From positions 1-64,000 of the forward strand of contig JAGFNQ010005648.1 of assembly GCA_024364735.1 (NCBI GenBank): DNA of 64,000 bases, read 5' to 3'. This document shows, one piece after another, positions 44,350 through 56,287 of the stretch. This stretch comes from Boesenbergia rotunda (taxonomy: Eukaryota > Streptophyta > Magnoliopsida > Zingiberales > Zingiberaceae). The notes below the pieces were generated by a model, which ran no database searches, was not told the origin of the DNA, and saw nothing but the letters and a program-made list of their open reading frames with translations. Position 1 is the first letter of the stretch; the number at the start of each line of letters is the position of its first letter. The translations under genes and the position numbers were made by a program.

Positions 44350-44566
44350 ATTCCAGTCGGACGGATAGGTGCATCTGTTCCCCCTTCGGGGAGACCATCA
44401 GGATACCGATCCCACTTCCGGACCGGGCTGATGAGCCATCCACATATATGCGCCATGCTTCTTCAACTTCGTCTGCATGCAGCTCACTTAGAAAATCAGC
44501 GAGGGCCTGAGCTTTAATAGCTGGCCGAGTCTGGTATTGAATGTCATACTCGCTTAGCTCGGTTGT
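44350..44566 (-). pseudogene. Second RNase H of the Tat element, N-terminal part
   Basis: Minus strand reads AIKAQALADFLSELHADEVE, then WRIYVDGSSARSGSGIGILM and PKGEQMHLSVRLE before the hAT insertion. YVDGSS holds the first catalytic Asp of RNase H. Removal of the hAT element and one target copy restores a continuous frame into ATNNEAEYE. Confidence 0.8.
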
Positions 44567-44782
44567 CTATTTGATCAATCGACTAGACGCTTCAGGATTA
44601 GAGGCCACTCTACCCAAGTTGCTGTTTGTTAACACCATGATGGGGTGTGCCAAGAAATAAGGTCGGAGTCTTCGGGCACCCAACAACAACACATACGCCA
44701 ACTTCTCGAGTGTTATGTAACGACACTCGGCTCCCTTCAACAGATGTGCGAAGAAATACACTGGATGTTGCTCGGCTGCCTC
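44567..44782 (-). pseudogene. First RNase H of the Tat element, C-terminal part
   Basis: MYFFAHLLKGAECRYITLEK and LRPYFLAHPIMVLTN are typical of the RNase H that follows gypsy RT (VYYVSHVLKGAEERYTPLEK-like). It is separated from the RT frame by a frameshift near 44770. Confidence 0.75.
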
Positions 44783-46066
44783 TTATCTGACCAAGACCAT
44801 ACTAACCGAGACAACCGATGCAGCCAGATAGGCATACAGGACTTCCCCGACCTCGGGCTTGGCCAGTACGGGCAGCTCGGCGAGGTAAGACTTCAGCTCT
44901 TCAAACGCCTTGTCACAGTCAGCGTCCCACTGAAATTTAGTAGCCTTGCGGAGGGTTTTGAAGAATGGCAACCCTCGTTCGGTTGATCGGGAGATGAACC
45001 GGGACAGGGCTGTAATTCCCCCCGTGAGCCGCTGTGCTTCCCGGAGATTCCTTGGCGGGGGCATATCTAGCAAAGTTTTGACCTTGCTAGGATTGGCTTC
45101 GATGCCCTGCTCAGTCACAATGTATCCCAGGAATTTTTTACTCCAGGCGCCGAAGAGACACTTAGAAGGATTCAATTTGAGCCCGTACTTACGTAGCGTC
45201 CGACATGTCTCCTCGACATCGGCTATCAGGTCCCCAGCTCTGGTAGACTTGATGAGGATGTCATCCACATATACTTCGATATTCCTTCCGATCTGAGATC
45301 GGAAGACCTTATTCATCATGCACTGGTAGGTGGCTCCAGCGTTCTTCAGTCCGAACAGCATGACGATGTAGCAGTAAGTACCGTCCGCCGTGATGAAGCT
45401 GACCTTCTCTTGGTCCTCGGCAAGCAGGAGCACTTGATGATACCCCTGGTAGGCGTCCAGCATGGAGATGAACTCACTGCCAGCCGTCGAGTCCACGATC
45501 TGGTCGATCCGAGGCAGGGGATAGCAATCCTTTGGGTAGGCCTTGTTGAGATCCCGAAAGTCAATGCAGACCCACCACTTATTGTCAGGCTTGGGCACCA
45601 ACACCACAATGGCTAACCAAGCCGGGAATTGCACCTCCCTGATGTGACCGACCTCCAACAGTTTCTCAATTTCGGCGCGGATCACTTTATTCTGCTCGGT
45701 GCTAAAGTCCTGTTTTCTCTGCTTAACGGGCCGAGTATGGGGATAAACGTGGAGGCGATGCTCTACCACCTCCGGTCGGACACCCTTCAGCTCCTTGACC
45801 GACCAGGCGAAAACGTCTTGGTTCCGGGCCAAGCACTCCAGCAAGGACGTTTTCAACTCCTCGAGCAACCCTGCTACGATCTTAACTCGAGCTTCCTCCC
45901 GATCGGAGAGGAGCTGTATCTCCTCCTTATCTTCATGCAACTCGGCCCACGGGGAGGCTTGAACCATGTTGCAATCGGAGAAGGGGTGCGGAGCCTTATG
46001 GCTCTCCACTCGAACGTTGTCCACGTAGCACCTCTGGGCCACTCTTTGGTCGTCCACGTAGCACAT
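44783..46066 (-). pseudogene. Reverse transcriptase of the Tat element
   Basis: The 427-residue frame holds the RT domain: CIDFRDLNKAYPKDCYPLPR, FISMLDAYQGYHQVLL, FGLKNAGATYQCMMNKVF and the catalytic VYVDDILIKS. It then has LRKYGLKLNPSKCLFG and FLGYIVTEQGIEANPSK, and runs into the start of RNase H. PKDCYPLPRIDQ is characteristic of the Tat/RIRE2 group. Residues 1-25 contain two similar stretches, CYVDDQRVAQR and CYVDNVRVESH. The protease and most of gag that should precede RT are missing: gag ends at about 46070, so a large deletion joins gag almost directly to the region just before RT. Confidence 0.9.
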
Positions 46067-46069
46067 CGA

Positions 46070-46776
46070 GCGCCTCCCCTGCGAATCTATTAAGGTAGGC
46101 CCGGAGCGACTCTCTCAGCCCTTGGTTCAAGGTGAACAGGCTAATGCTTGCCTTGTGATGCTTTTGGCTGTTGGTGAAATGCTAGAGGAATGCCCTCCGT
46201 AGCTCCTCGAAGCAGTTAATCGACTCACTGGGCATCTGGCTAAACCATCGTTGAGCGGGCCCAGAGAGCGTTGTCAAGAAGGCTCGACACTTCACGCCTT
46301 CTGAGTACTGGTGTAGCAAGACAATACTCTCAAACTTCATGAGGTGCTCTTCGGGATCGGCAATCCCCTCATCTTCAGGCATGGTGACAAATCTGAGATG
46401 CCGGGGGGGGGGGGGGGGGGGGGGGGGTTGGATCCTCTAAGATATAGGAAACAAAAGGGCTATGGGCCCGAGCAGCCGGCAGTGCGTCGATTGGGGCTTT
46501 TCCCTTATCGTGGCACGGTAAACGTGTTCGACTAGACGCAGATGCCTCGACCGGCGCGGGCTTCGCCGCATAGGCCTGGTTATGGTGGGTAGGTGGGAGG
46601 GAAGAGGCCGAATCTTCTGTTGGCGAAACAGCTTTCCCCCACCCCCTTGAGGCCTGAAATGCCACGGGCCTCCGGGGCCGAGTAGCTGGGCCATTAGCAC
46701 GCGAAAACCTCTGCGGGCCCCCTCGACCCCTGGCAATCGAGAGGAGCTTGTACTCCTCGGGAGCATCGATTCCCAT
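46070..46776 (-). pseudogene. Gag of the Tat element, truncated and frameshifted
   Basis: The ATG at 46776 opens MGIDAPEEYKLLSIARGRGG. A run of 25 G (46403-46427) reads as poly-Pro and is likely length-variable. Next, 46382-46182 encodes ADPEEHLMKFESIVLLHQYS and KCRAFLTTLSGPAQRWFSQM, a standard gypsy gag segment. After a TAG (46182) the minus strand continues SISLFTLNQGLRESLRAYLN and RFAGEALDV. The nucleocapsid part is missing. Confidence 0.8.
46403..46427 (+). repeat. Homopolymer of 25 G inside gag
   Basis: Unbroken G run; read on the minus strand it gives a poly-proline stretch. Confidence 0.9.
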
Positions 46777-46842
46777 GGCCCGGTTGGGATCTTCCCTCTT
46801 CGCTTCCGATCAGGCGGGATGTCCTCCTTCTAACGCCAAATT

Positions 46843-47795
46843 TGATCCTGTCGCGAAGCGATGTGACAGTCCCCAGGGCCAGGATGGCTTCTCTTGTGGG
46901 GCGAGCGGCTGAGGAGGTGGCAACGGCCTGGCGGCACTCCGGCTTAGCTATGCAAAACAGCGACCGTCAATAAACCTGCCGGGGGTTTCCCCGGTCAAGC
47001 ACTCCGACGGTCAAGTCAGTATCCACAGGCATAATGGTGGAACTGAATTGAAAATGAGGCCATAGACTAGAGAGCTCGCGTGCGCATACCTGCGGTAGGG
47101 AGAGTGCCGAGTTTATATAGCGGGGGAGGACTGACAACCCTTGTCCGTAATTGACGAGATAAGGGTATGATACTTGTCAGCCCGTATGAAAGTACTAAGG
47201 AGCGGCGCGGCGAGGCGCGGGGTGCTCAAGCAGTATGATAGTACTGAGTTGGCGGTTTGGCTGCGAGGTATGTCAGAAATGAGTAAGGCGTGCGGTACTC
47301 CGATCTCAAGGTCATACCCTGGATATGATGACATAGGGGCATAGGGACTGGATAGTCCGTACCCTGAGCGCCGACCAGCAGATCCGAGTGTTGAGGACCG
47401 GATCGGGTAAGGGCCAGGGAACGTGGGCAGCCATGCGTCCGACTGGGAGTGCTGAGGCGCAGGATGTGCCCTGGGTCGAGAGTGTACCGGGAGATGCCTG
47501 TCCGACATCGTTGGGTATTCGATCCATGTGAGGCGATGGGAGCGTGAGCTGCCACGCGTCTGGCTGGTACGCACGACCTAGGTCTAGGACGGGGAATGGC
47601 CAGGGCGGTCGGTCCAGGGGAGGCTAGGGGTTGACCCGCCCGACCCTGCCCGTTGCCGGCTGAACAATGCCCCGGGAGGCTTCCGAGCTCGGGGCCCTCC
47701 CCCCAGGCGATATCCCTGCTGGACCCTTGAGGCGTCAGGCTGGCTAGCTAGCTGGCTGAGCGGGCCATCCTTACCTGTAAGCAAGGTCGGGATTA
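46843..47795 (-). mobile_element. 5' LTR of the Tat element
   Basis: 953 bp; plus strand TGATCCTGTCGCG ... GGTCGGGATTA (the usual final CA is mutated to TA). The primer-binding position follows on the minus strand (TTTGGCGTTAGAAGGAGGAC). Core promoter minus CTATATAAAC at about 47110-47119. Confidence 0.85.
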
Positions 47796-48016
47796 ATTGA
47801 TATAATTGATATCTATATGTAAAATTATTATAATAATAAATCATGTGGTCGATCCCAATGTATACGTAATATTTTGTTGGTCACTGACTTCATACAAAAA
47901 GTCATTTAATTGAGTAGAATCTTTTATAATTTACTTCCTTGAAAAGATCTCATAGAGAAGAATCGTGCATTTGTCTTTAATTATGGTTTTATATCAAACA
48001 ACGTACGAGGAAAAAC
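47796..48016. other. No gene seen
   Basis: AT-rich flank between the Tat element and the foldback element. Confidence 0.4.
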
Positions 48017-51000
48017 ATATTTATCAAAACAGTATCCCACCGTTTGTTTTTTACCCAAGGATGTATTAAAAATTATCTTATTCTTTTTATATCACTCTCG
48101 TCAATAAATCCCTTTCGCAATTATATTTTGGACACATCTAAATTACTTTTTTCATAATTTTGATTTTAAAATAATAGATTAGGGATCAGATATAAGTATT
48201 CTTCTTTTCTCCTTTCTTTTTCAGCACAGGTAACCTACTTCTCTTTACCGAAAAGTGACAATTGTGTTATAGTGGCGAGCTCATCTCCCAATCTTTACAA
48301 ACTTTTAGATTCGTAAACTTTTAGATTCTATGATACATAGTTTAGTTTTAAATTTTATACAAGAATTATAGTAAGATAAAATAGGAATAAAAAAATCTAA
48401 TACAATCATTATATCATGCTCAAAGAGGGTATGAAATAATTTAATTTTAGGTTATTTTAGACTCTTTTGAGCCTGAAAATGTAAAATATAGAAAAATATA
48501 AACAAAATAAAAATAAGAAAAAATTATAAAATATAAGAAAATAGAATTTCTAGAATTGTATATATTAGAAATATATAAAATATAAATTAAAATAAAATTA
48601 ATACGTGAAAATTAAAATAGATTAGGTATTATTGAAAAAATTATTAAAAGATAATTATATATTTTAAAATTTTATTTAAAAAATGATAAATATGAGGTCA
48701 CGTTAGGCCAGATATCAAGTCATCTATTAATTTTTTTAAAATCTAAAACTATGTTAGACACTAGCTTCAATGAAATATAAACTTAAACAAAAATAATAAA
48801 GAAAAATAAATAAAATAAAAAAAATAGATATTTAAATAAACATATAATAAGTATAAAGTAAAAAAATAATATAAGTAAAAAATATATAATATAAATAAAT
48901 AATAAAGTAATAAATATAAAATAGAGAGAAAACAAAGAAAATATATAAAGAAATAAAGAAAATAAAGATAAAAATATAAAATATAGAAACATATGAAGAA
49001 TAAAAACAAAAAAAATAAATATAATATATAAATAAATAAATAAATAAAATTTATAAATGAAAAATATAATACATAAATATAACAGAAATTAAAATAAATA
49101 TAATCGTGAAAAAAATTAAAATAGATAATAAGATATAAAAATAAAAAAATAAAGAGATAAAATAAGGCAGTTTAAATGTACTATAACCGCTATATTATAC
49201 ACTATTCCATGCAAGTGACACGACATGAAAAGTTCATTGCTAGTAGCTAGGACTAAGTTTTGATACTTTAATTACCTTCCCCTAGTTCAACCCTGCTTAG
49301 TGATATATAATACAATTCATTTATAATATATCCATTTATATCTTTATTTTCATTATCTATTTATATATATTTTCTTTTATCTTTATCTCTATTTTATATA
49401 TTTCATATATTTATTTATAAGCATTTTAAAAAAATATTTCAATTTTGGATATTAGAGGATTTGATATTCTCAGATTTCAGACCATATTGGGCCTGAAATC
49501 CCAATATATCAGGGCCAACGAGGACCTGATATTCTCTTATTCAAGCCCACATTGGGTCTGATATTCTTTGACTTCAAGCCCACATTGGGCCTGAATCCCA
49601 ATATATCAGGCTTAACGTGGGAGGACTGATCCTGATATACTGAGTTTCAGGGTCAACATGGGCATGAAATCAGAGAATATTAGGCCGAACACGGATAGCA
49701 CAATTCATTTTATCTTTAAACAAGCTTAAACGTATCATACTATTGAAGAACATCTAGAAAATCCCTAAATACATAATGGATAGCACAATTCGAGTCCTTG
49801 CAACACCATAAACTCATAATATTTGAAATTGTTGCAATCAAAAATTTTTATGTCCATCAGTGAGTTTTTGTCGAAACCCACTGATGGACCTATGATATTT
49901 AGATTTCTCAATACTCGATATCACTAGGTATGGTTGAGTTAGGGGATGGTAATTAAAGTGTCAAAACTTAGTCCTAACTACTAGCAATAATCTTCTTGTG
50001 TCGTGCCACTTAACACGGAACAGTGCATAATATAGTGGTTATAGCACATTTACATTGCCTTATTTTATCTCTCATTTTTATCTATTTATTTTTCTTATTT
50101 TTATATCTTATTATCTATGGTAATTGTTTTCAATTACATTTTATTTTAATTTCTATTATATTTATTTCTTATATATTTCATCTATAAACTCTATTTATTT
50201 ATTTATTTATATTTTATTTTCTTTCTTTATTTTTTTCATTATTTCTATATTTTATATTTATATCTTTATTTTCTTTATTTTCTTTATATATTTCTCTATT
50301 TTATATTTATTATTTATTTGTATTATATATTTTATTATATATTTATACTTTTATTTTACTTTATTCTTTATTCTTATTATATTTTTATTTAAATATATAT
50401 ATTTTTATTTTACTTTATTTATTCTCCTTTATTTTTTTAATTTTATATCAGAAGCTAGTGTCTAACTTAGCTTCAGATCCTAAAAAAACTAACAGAGGGC
50501 CTGATATCCTAAGATATCATACCTAATGTGGTCAGATATTTATTCCTTTTTAAATAAAATTTTAAAATATATAATCGATGATATCTAATCTATCTTGATT
50601 TTCACATATAATTTTATTTTATATATTTTTAATATATACAATTCTAGCAATTCTATTTCTTTTTCATATTTTATATAACTTTTCTTATTTTTATTTTATT
50701 TCTATATTTCTATATTTTACATTTTCAGGTCCAAAGAGGGTCTAAAATAATTGATTTCAAGCTCAAAGAGTGTTTGAAATTAATTAATTTCAGGCTCAAA
50801 GAGGGTCTGAAATCAAATCATTTCAGGTCTTCTTTGAGCATGATATGACGATTATATTAGACCCTCTTTATTTTTATTTTATCTTATTATAGTTTGTGTT
50901 TAAAATTTATAAATAAAAGATGTACCTAAGAATTTAAAAGTTTGCGAATTTAAAAGTCAGCAAAAGTTGAGGGATGAGCTCATGACTATAACACAACTAT

Positions 51001-51243
51001 CATTTTTCGATAAAGAAAAGTAAATTACCTGCGCTGAGAGAGAAAGAAGAAAAAGAGAATACTTGTATCTGAATCATAATCTATTATTTTAAAATCAAAA
51101 CTTTGAAAAATAGTTCGGATGCTTAGTAAATATAATTGTGAATGAAACTTGTTGACGGAAGGGGTATAAGAAGAATAAAATAATTTTTGATGCATTCTTT
51201 AATAAAAAAAAAATTTAGGATGTTTTTTTTGATAAAAATTGTA
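48017..51243. mobile_element. Older Mutator-like foldback element, about 3.2 kb
   Basis: A second giant inverted repeat centred near 49.63 kb. Outer sequences mirror each other (AATAATAGATTAGGGATCAG near 48170 and its inverse near 51080; CATGAGCTCATCCCTCAAC-type sequence near 48275 and 50975), as do inner ones (TAGTAGCTAGGACTAAGTTT near 49240 and its inverse near 49965). Its interior shares CCATCAGTGAGTTTTTG and AACCCACTGATGGACCTA with the 4.1 kb foldback, so they are related. Boundaries are approximate and I could not confirm a 9-bp duplication. The low-complexity frames at 48767-49009 and 50124-50465 are by-products of AT-rich arms. No coding sequence. Confidence 0.7.
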
Positions 51244-51600
51244 GAAAACTCCCCAATAGTCCTTTGATCTTTGCATGTACTCCCCACACAAGTTTTTCTT
51301 TGTATTTACTCCCTGATGGATTGAGTATAAAAGAGTGAAAACTGAGTATACATCAGTGAAAACTGAGTATAAAAGAATGAAACTTGAGTATAAAAGAGTA
51401 AAAATTGAGTACATGAGTTATTGATGTGGTGGATGCAACCTTACATACTCAATTTTCTAACTTTTATACTCAACTTTCTTCAAATAATACTCACTAAACT
51501 GTCTTGTCAATCCCATCAGAAACTGCATGTAAAGAAAAATTTGTATGAGGATTGTATACAAAGTTGACTTAGTATGTAGGGAGTTTATGAAAATTTACTT
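51244..51600. repeat. Short repeat GAGTATAAAAGAGTGAAAACT
   Basis: At about 51325-51415 a unit built on TGAGTATAAAAGAGTGAAAA occurs four to five times. The surrounding block begins AGAAAACTCCCC and ends GGGAGTTTATGAAAA, a possible but weak inverted end pair. Not assignable to a family. Confidence 0.4.
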
Positions 51601-52776
51601 AGCCCTTTCATGTACGCTTTTCAGTAAAAAGGCCGCTTTAATTAATATCCTACGTGGCAATCTCATCCCGCAAAGACTTCTACTCCAACTTTGCAAACCA
51701 CCGCAATAAATTAAAATAAATCTCTCGACGCAAATCCTCACGTTGGCAATGGCATAAATCGTCACGTTTCTAAATTCGTTTTTCACTCATGCATGTCTAA
51801 ATAGATTAATTATATATATTTTTTAACTTTTGATAATGCTAATTCTTTTTTAAACAATATTTAAGCCCTGCACTAATTTAAAATTTTAAAAATAAATAAT
51901 TTTGGATAGAAATAAAAAAAGCCACTATTTATTTTCATTATCATGCAAATGAACGCTTCGATTTAATAAATAAAAATTTAAATATATATATATATATATT
52001 ATTTTAATGGAGATGGTATATCAATTCTTCACGTTAAATAATTGTGAGATGACCGACTCAGTATTTCCTCCCTCTGGCCATCAATAATTATTATTTAAAT
52101 TTAATTATAATTATTTAAAATTAATCAAAATTACTTTAATATTTTTTGACAATTATGATCGTATTGCAACAATAGATGATAATATTAACCTTAAATAATT
52201 ATCCAACACCTAATAATTATGATGAAATGCATAACAATTAAATCTAACCACCGGAATAATGATATTTTTAAAATAAAAAATAAAATATATCACATTTTAA
52301 TATTTTTAAAATAAGTTTTTTTAACGATAACGGACGTCCTTTTAATATTGTTCAGTAAAAACCTTATTATTGGTAAGAAATTAAAAAATATATATATATT
52401 CCCAAATTAAAAAAAAAGAATTCATTTTCTTTTCGCAACATGAACCACTCCCTGCAAGTAACCGATGCTCTCTATTCCTCTTCCTCTTCTTTCCTTGTCG
52501 ATTTGACTATTCAAAATGATTGGAAAAGCAGCGGAAGCTTCTCCATGCTTATCTTCTTCTTCCGCTTCCATCCGCATCCATGCCGGCGGCAGCTCAATTG
52601 CTAACCTCTAAAACCCTCCTCCTCCTTCTCTGACGCTTCCATCCCCCAAAAGCTGTCTCCTTTGCTCATCCTAAAAGTCCAGGGTTTTTATTTTTATTTT
52701 ACATTGTTTATTGCTAGTTTTGCCGCGAGGGAGGGACTTTTCTGCGCCGAAAAGGAAAAGGCGTCGCCTTTTGGCG
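51601..52776 (+). promoter_or_regulatory. Upstream region of the TBC-domain gene
   Basis: AT-rich intergenic DNA, then from about 52465 a pyrimidine-rich leader-like stretch (CTCTTCCTCTTCTTTCC) up to the ATG at 52777. A TATATATATAT run lies at 52389-52400. The transcription start cannot be placed from sequence alone. Poly-AT sequences and no mobile-element ends otherwise. Confidence 0.35.
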
Positions 52777-55700
52777 ATGAGCTCGACTTTTGCTGGTGCC
52801 CCGTCTTCCGAGGCATCCTCGACGCGGCGGAGAAGCTTCTCTAGTCTGCGCGGTGTCCGGTGGCGGATCCATCTTGGGGTGCTGCCCACCTCGCCGGTGG
52901 CATCGTTCGATGATCTCCGACGCGTCACTGCTGATACCCGCAGGAGGTGAGATGCTGTATCGAAAAAATTGTGATTTTCTTGCTTGTTTGTCTGTGAAAT
53001 TTAGTTGCGGTTCACTTCTCTTTCTTATCGATCTCTTCTTTCTATTTTTCTTGTGTTTTTCCCTCGATCCTCAGGTATGCAACTCTAAGGCGTCGTCTGC
53101 TTCTTGATCATCATCATCCTCCCAAAGATGGGGATGCATTTCGTGATCTTACTATTGATAATCCTTTATCGCAGAATCCAGGTATAGTCAACTTTTAATC
53201 TGTGCTTTCTGGGATCTTCTTTTATGTGTCTACAAATCTTAATTGGCAGAGTCTAGTTGATTGTTCCCGGTTAATACACGTTAATCATGTAACTGACATT
53301 AGAATTTCCAACTTGTTCTCTGATATTTTGTTATCTTTACTTGTTCCACTAGCTTCTCTAGTGCCTTAGGTAAATTATCAACAGAAACACCCACAAAATT
53401 GACCCATGACGATCTGAAGCATTTGCCCTCTTGTTAAGTATGTAAACTGGACTATCAAATTAATGTCTCTATAAAAATTATTCAGTATATAAGAAACCAT
53501 GAAAAATTTCTATATCCTCAGACAAGTGTGACTCATTTGTTGAAATTCTTATGCAATCATCTCACCAACCTTGTTGCTGCAAAACAATTAGAAGTAATAG
53601 TTATGGTTGATTGTATCTGCAGAGAGTAGTTGGGGTCGCTTCTTCAAAAATGCTGAGTTAGAGAAAACCGTAGAACAAGATTTGTCTAGATTGTATCCTG
53701 AACTTGATGACTACATTCACACACCATTGTTCCAGGCCATTCTAAGAAGAATATTGTTATTATGGTGTCTCCAGCACCCAGAGTATGGCTATCAACAAGG
53801 CAAGTGTGCTTACTTTATGAAATTTATAACTAATATTGAAAATCTTTAACTAATCTCTGCTTTATAACTGTGCTGACCATATTGTCAAGGGATTGATTTA
53901 AGAAAAAACATGATGTTCTACTGCCAGTGGAACTCATGTTGTTCTGATACGGATTTGGAATGAAAAATAACTCTTTCCTTACTTTTTTATTGAGGCATTG
54001 ACACCATCATTATGTTCCAGGAATGCATGAAGTGTTGGCTCCTCTATTATATGTGCTTTATGTTGATATCAATCGCCTCTTTCAAATGCAAAAGCTCCAT
54101 AAAGATTGCCTCAATGAAGAATTCGATGGAATCTCTTTCTATAAAAATGATGTCTTTGATTATGGAACTAGAAATGTCAGAAACTGGGAATCTGGGATTG
54201 CAGCAACTAATGGTCTTGATGGGATGAGCAATGACTATTCCACCAATGAGCTTGATCCTGAAACAAGAGATTTACTTCTGTTATGTGATCCTTATGGAGC
54301 AGAAGGTGAGTTGGGTGTTATTGTATCAAAACGATTCATTGAACATGATGCTTATTGCATGTTTGAGAACCTAATGGATGGAGCTCAAGGTGTGGTTGGG
54401 TTGGCAAGTTTCTACTCTCCAGTTGTTGGATCTGGCACAAACATACCTCCTGTAATTGAAGCCTCATCAGCATTATATCATTTGCTATCCATTGTGGATT
54501 CTTCTCTTCATAGCCACCTTGTTGAGCTTGGGGTTGAACCTCAGTTCTTTGCCCTCCGATGGTTGCGGGTTCTATTTAGCCGGGAGTTTTGCCTTGATGA
54601 CCTCTTGATAATCTGGGATGAAGTATTTTCTTTTTCAAATAGTAGATTCATAGGTGATGATGCGGAATACAACTTCAAGGTTTTATGTTCCCCTAGAGGA
54701 GCACTTATTACAGCTTTGGCAGTCTCAATGCTTCTTTATTTAAGATCTTCCCTTTTAGCTACTGAAACTGCAACCACTTGTCTACAAAGATTACTGTGTT
54801 TTCCGCAAAATCCTGATATGAGGAAACTCATTGAGAAGGCCAAATCCTTGCAGGCTCTTGTTCTTGAATCAAATATATTTTCCCCTCTATCTGAAATAGA
54901 TTTTAAAAAGAATAAGCTTGCTGTTAGAAGGTTCAGTCTTCCATTTGGTTCATCTTTGCCTATGACTTTGCCAAATGCAGTACCAGATAGTTATTGGGAA
55001 AAGAAATGGCTAGTGCTGCATAAGGATGAAGAACCCAAGATGCAAAATTCTGATTCTAATTCAAGTGTAATGACGAAGATATTGATTGAGAAATTAAGTT
55101 TATCTATGACAAAATCAGAGCCACTTGAGCCAGAAATTGCTCGTGCTCAATCTCCAGTTAGTCGACAGCTTTTTAATGAAACATCTGCTGGTGATGAAAC
55201 TGTACAAGGTTCATATCAGGTTGTCAAGTTGCCTATGATCCTAAATGTGAATGCTACAAAAGATTCTCCAGTGGAACTGGAAGATGAGAGTACCTATAAT
55301 TGTTCGGCTGATGAAACAATTCCGAGTGATGATGACACTTCGGTGTTACCAATATCTACATATCCTCTTGATCATGAAAATGAATTGGAGAAAAGCAGTT
55401 CAACTACAAGCTCGTTAATTGGTGATGACAACGAAGATACAATCAATTTGGAGGAGCACAGTGGTCAAAACATCAAAAGTCAGTTTGCTCAAGAGGCTGA
55501 AACCACTTCTGCTGTTATTGTTTCAACGGAAGAGAAATCACTTGCAGCTCCAAATGGCTGGAGATCACTAGAAGGTAAATTACAATGGTTATGGAAGTTT
55601 GGCAGAGTCTCTAATAAAGAAAATCAAGGGTCACGTTCATTCTGTACCACGGGAGATGTCAAAAGGAATAACCTTGATAATGAAATTACTGATGAGACCA

Positions 55701-56287
55701 ACTACTTTGGAATTAACAAGAGGATTGAAAGAGACACAAAAGTGATGGATGCTTTAAAAAGTCTCGGACAGTCTATGCTTGACAATATTCAGGTAACAAA
55801 TGTTTTGGAGTCATATTGAAGAAAGAAAAATATGGTCTTCAATCAGTTTACTTGTAATTTCACACATAATCTTTTAGATCTTTAAATTATTCTAAAGATC
55901 TTTCTATGCACCAGTGCGCCAGGCAAGTTAAGGATATTACTAAAAACTTGATTACCAGATTAGTTTTGAAACTAGTTACTATTGAAAATGAAGAGTTACA
56001 AGATTGCAGTAGGATCCCAGCTTACCGAAGTCATTTAAATACCAAAATATCTTATTTTAGCTTTTTTTACTATGTTTGTTTTTATGAGTATTTTAGTGTT
56101 GTTATAATCTTTCTTTCTTCCTTCCCTCCCGTTATAGGTGATTGAATCAGTCTTCCAGCAAGAAAAGGTTAAATTTGACACATTTGAGAACTTGTCAAAC
56201 AACATTCTCGGCAGTAAAGGCCAGACTACAACTGTATCAGCTCTAAAGGAACTCCGAAAGATTAGTAACTTGCTACAAGAGATGTAA
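52777..56287 (+). CDS. TBC-domain RabGAP protein, five exons, 791 residues
   Basis: Exons: 52777-52946, 53075-53181, 53623-53799, 54021-55792 and 56138-56287; lengths sum to 2,376 bases, in frame throughout. TBC proteins stimulate GTP hydrolysis by Rab GTPases in membrane traffic. The domain starts near residue 25 (LRGVRWRIHLGVLP). The arginine finger is in VEQDLSRLYPE (I/V-x-x-D-x-x-R), and the glutamine finger is in YGYQQGMHEVLAPLLY, split by intron 3; both catalytic residues are present. The domain ends near residue 340. The rest is acidic and Ser/Thr-rich, with a likely short coiled coil at the end (ALKELRKISNLLQEM). It resembles plant TBC1D5-like proteins. The first in-frame ATG after a TTG-started extension is chosen. 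Intron 3 starts with GC, not GT (AAG before GCAAGT), and ends CAG. The other introns are GT-AG. Reading through intron 4 would give an alternative tail VTNVLESY. Looks intact. Confidence 0.92.

Larger units (their letters stand above)
40360..47795 (-). mobile_element. Tat-lineage Ty3/gypsy retrotransposon (decayed)
   Basis: Minus-strand element with two LTRs (46843-47795 and 40360-41293) and, between them, gag, reverse transcriptase, RNase H, a second RNase H, integrase and an opposite-strand ORF. The second RNase H and the antisense ORF after integrase are marks of the Tat branch. Flanking pentamers ACCCC (left) and ATTGA (right) do not match, so the two LTRs may come from different insertions, or one flank was replaced. 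Several stops, frameshifts and deletions make it inactive. Confidence 0.85.

Noticed and set aside
48767..50465. Phe/Tyr/Ile/Leu-rich ORFs resembling membrane or mitochondrial proteins
   Set aside because: Low-complexity AT-rich arms of a foldback element; the two frames are mirror products.
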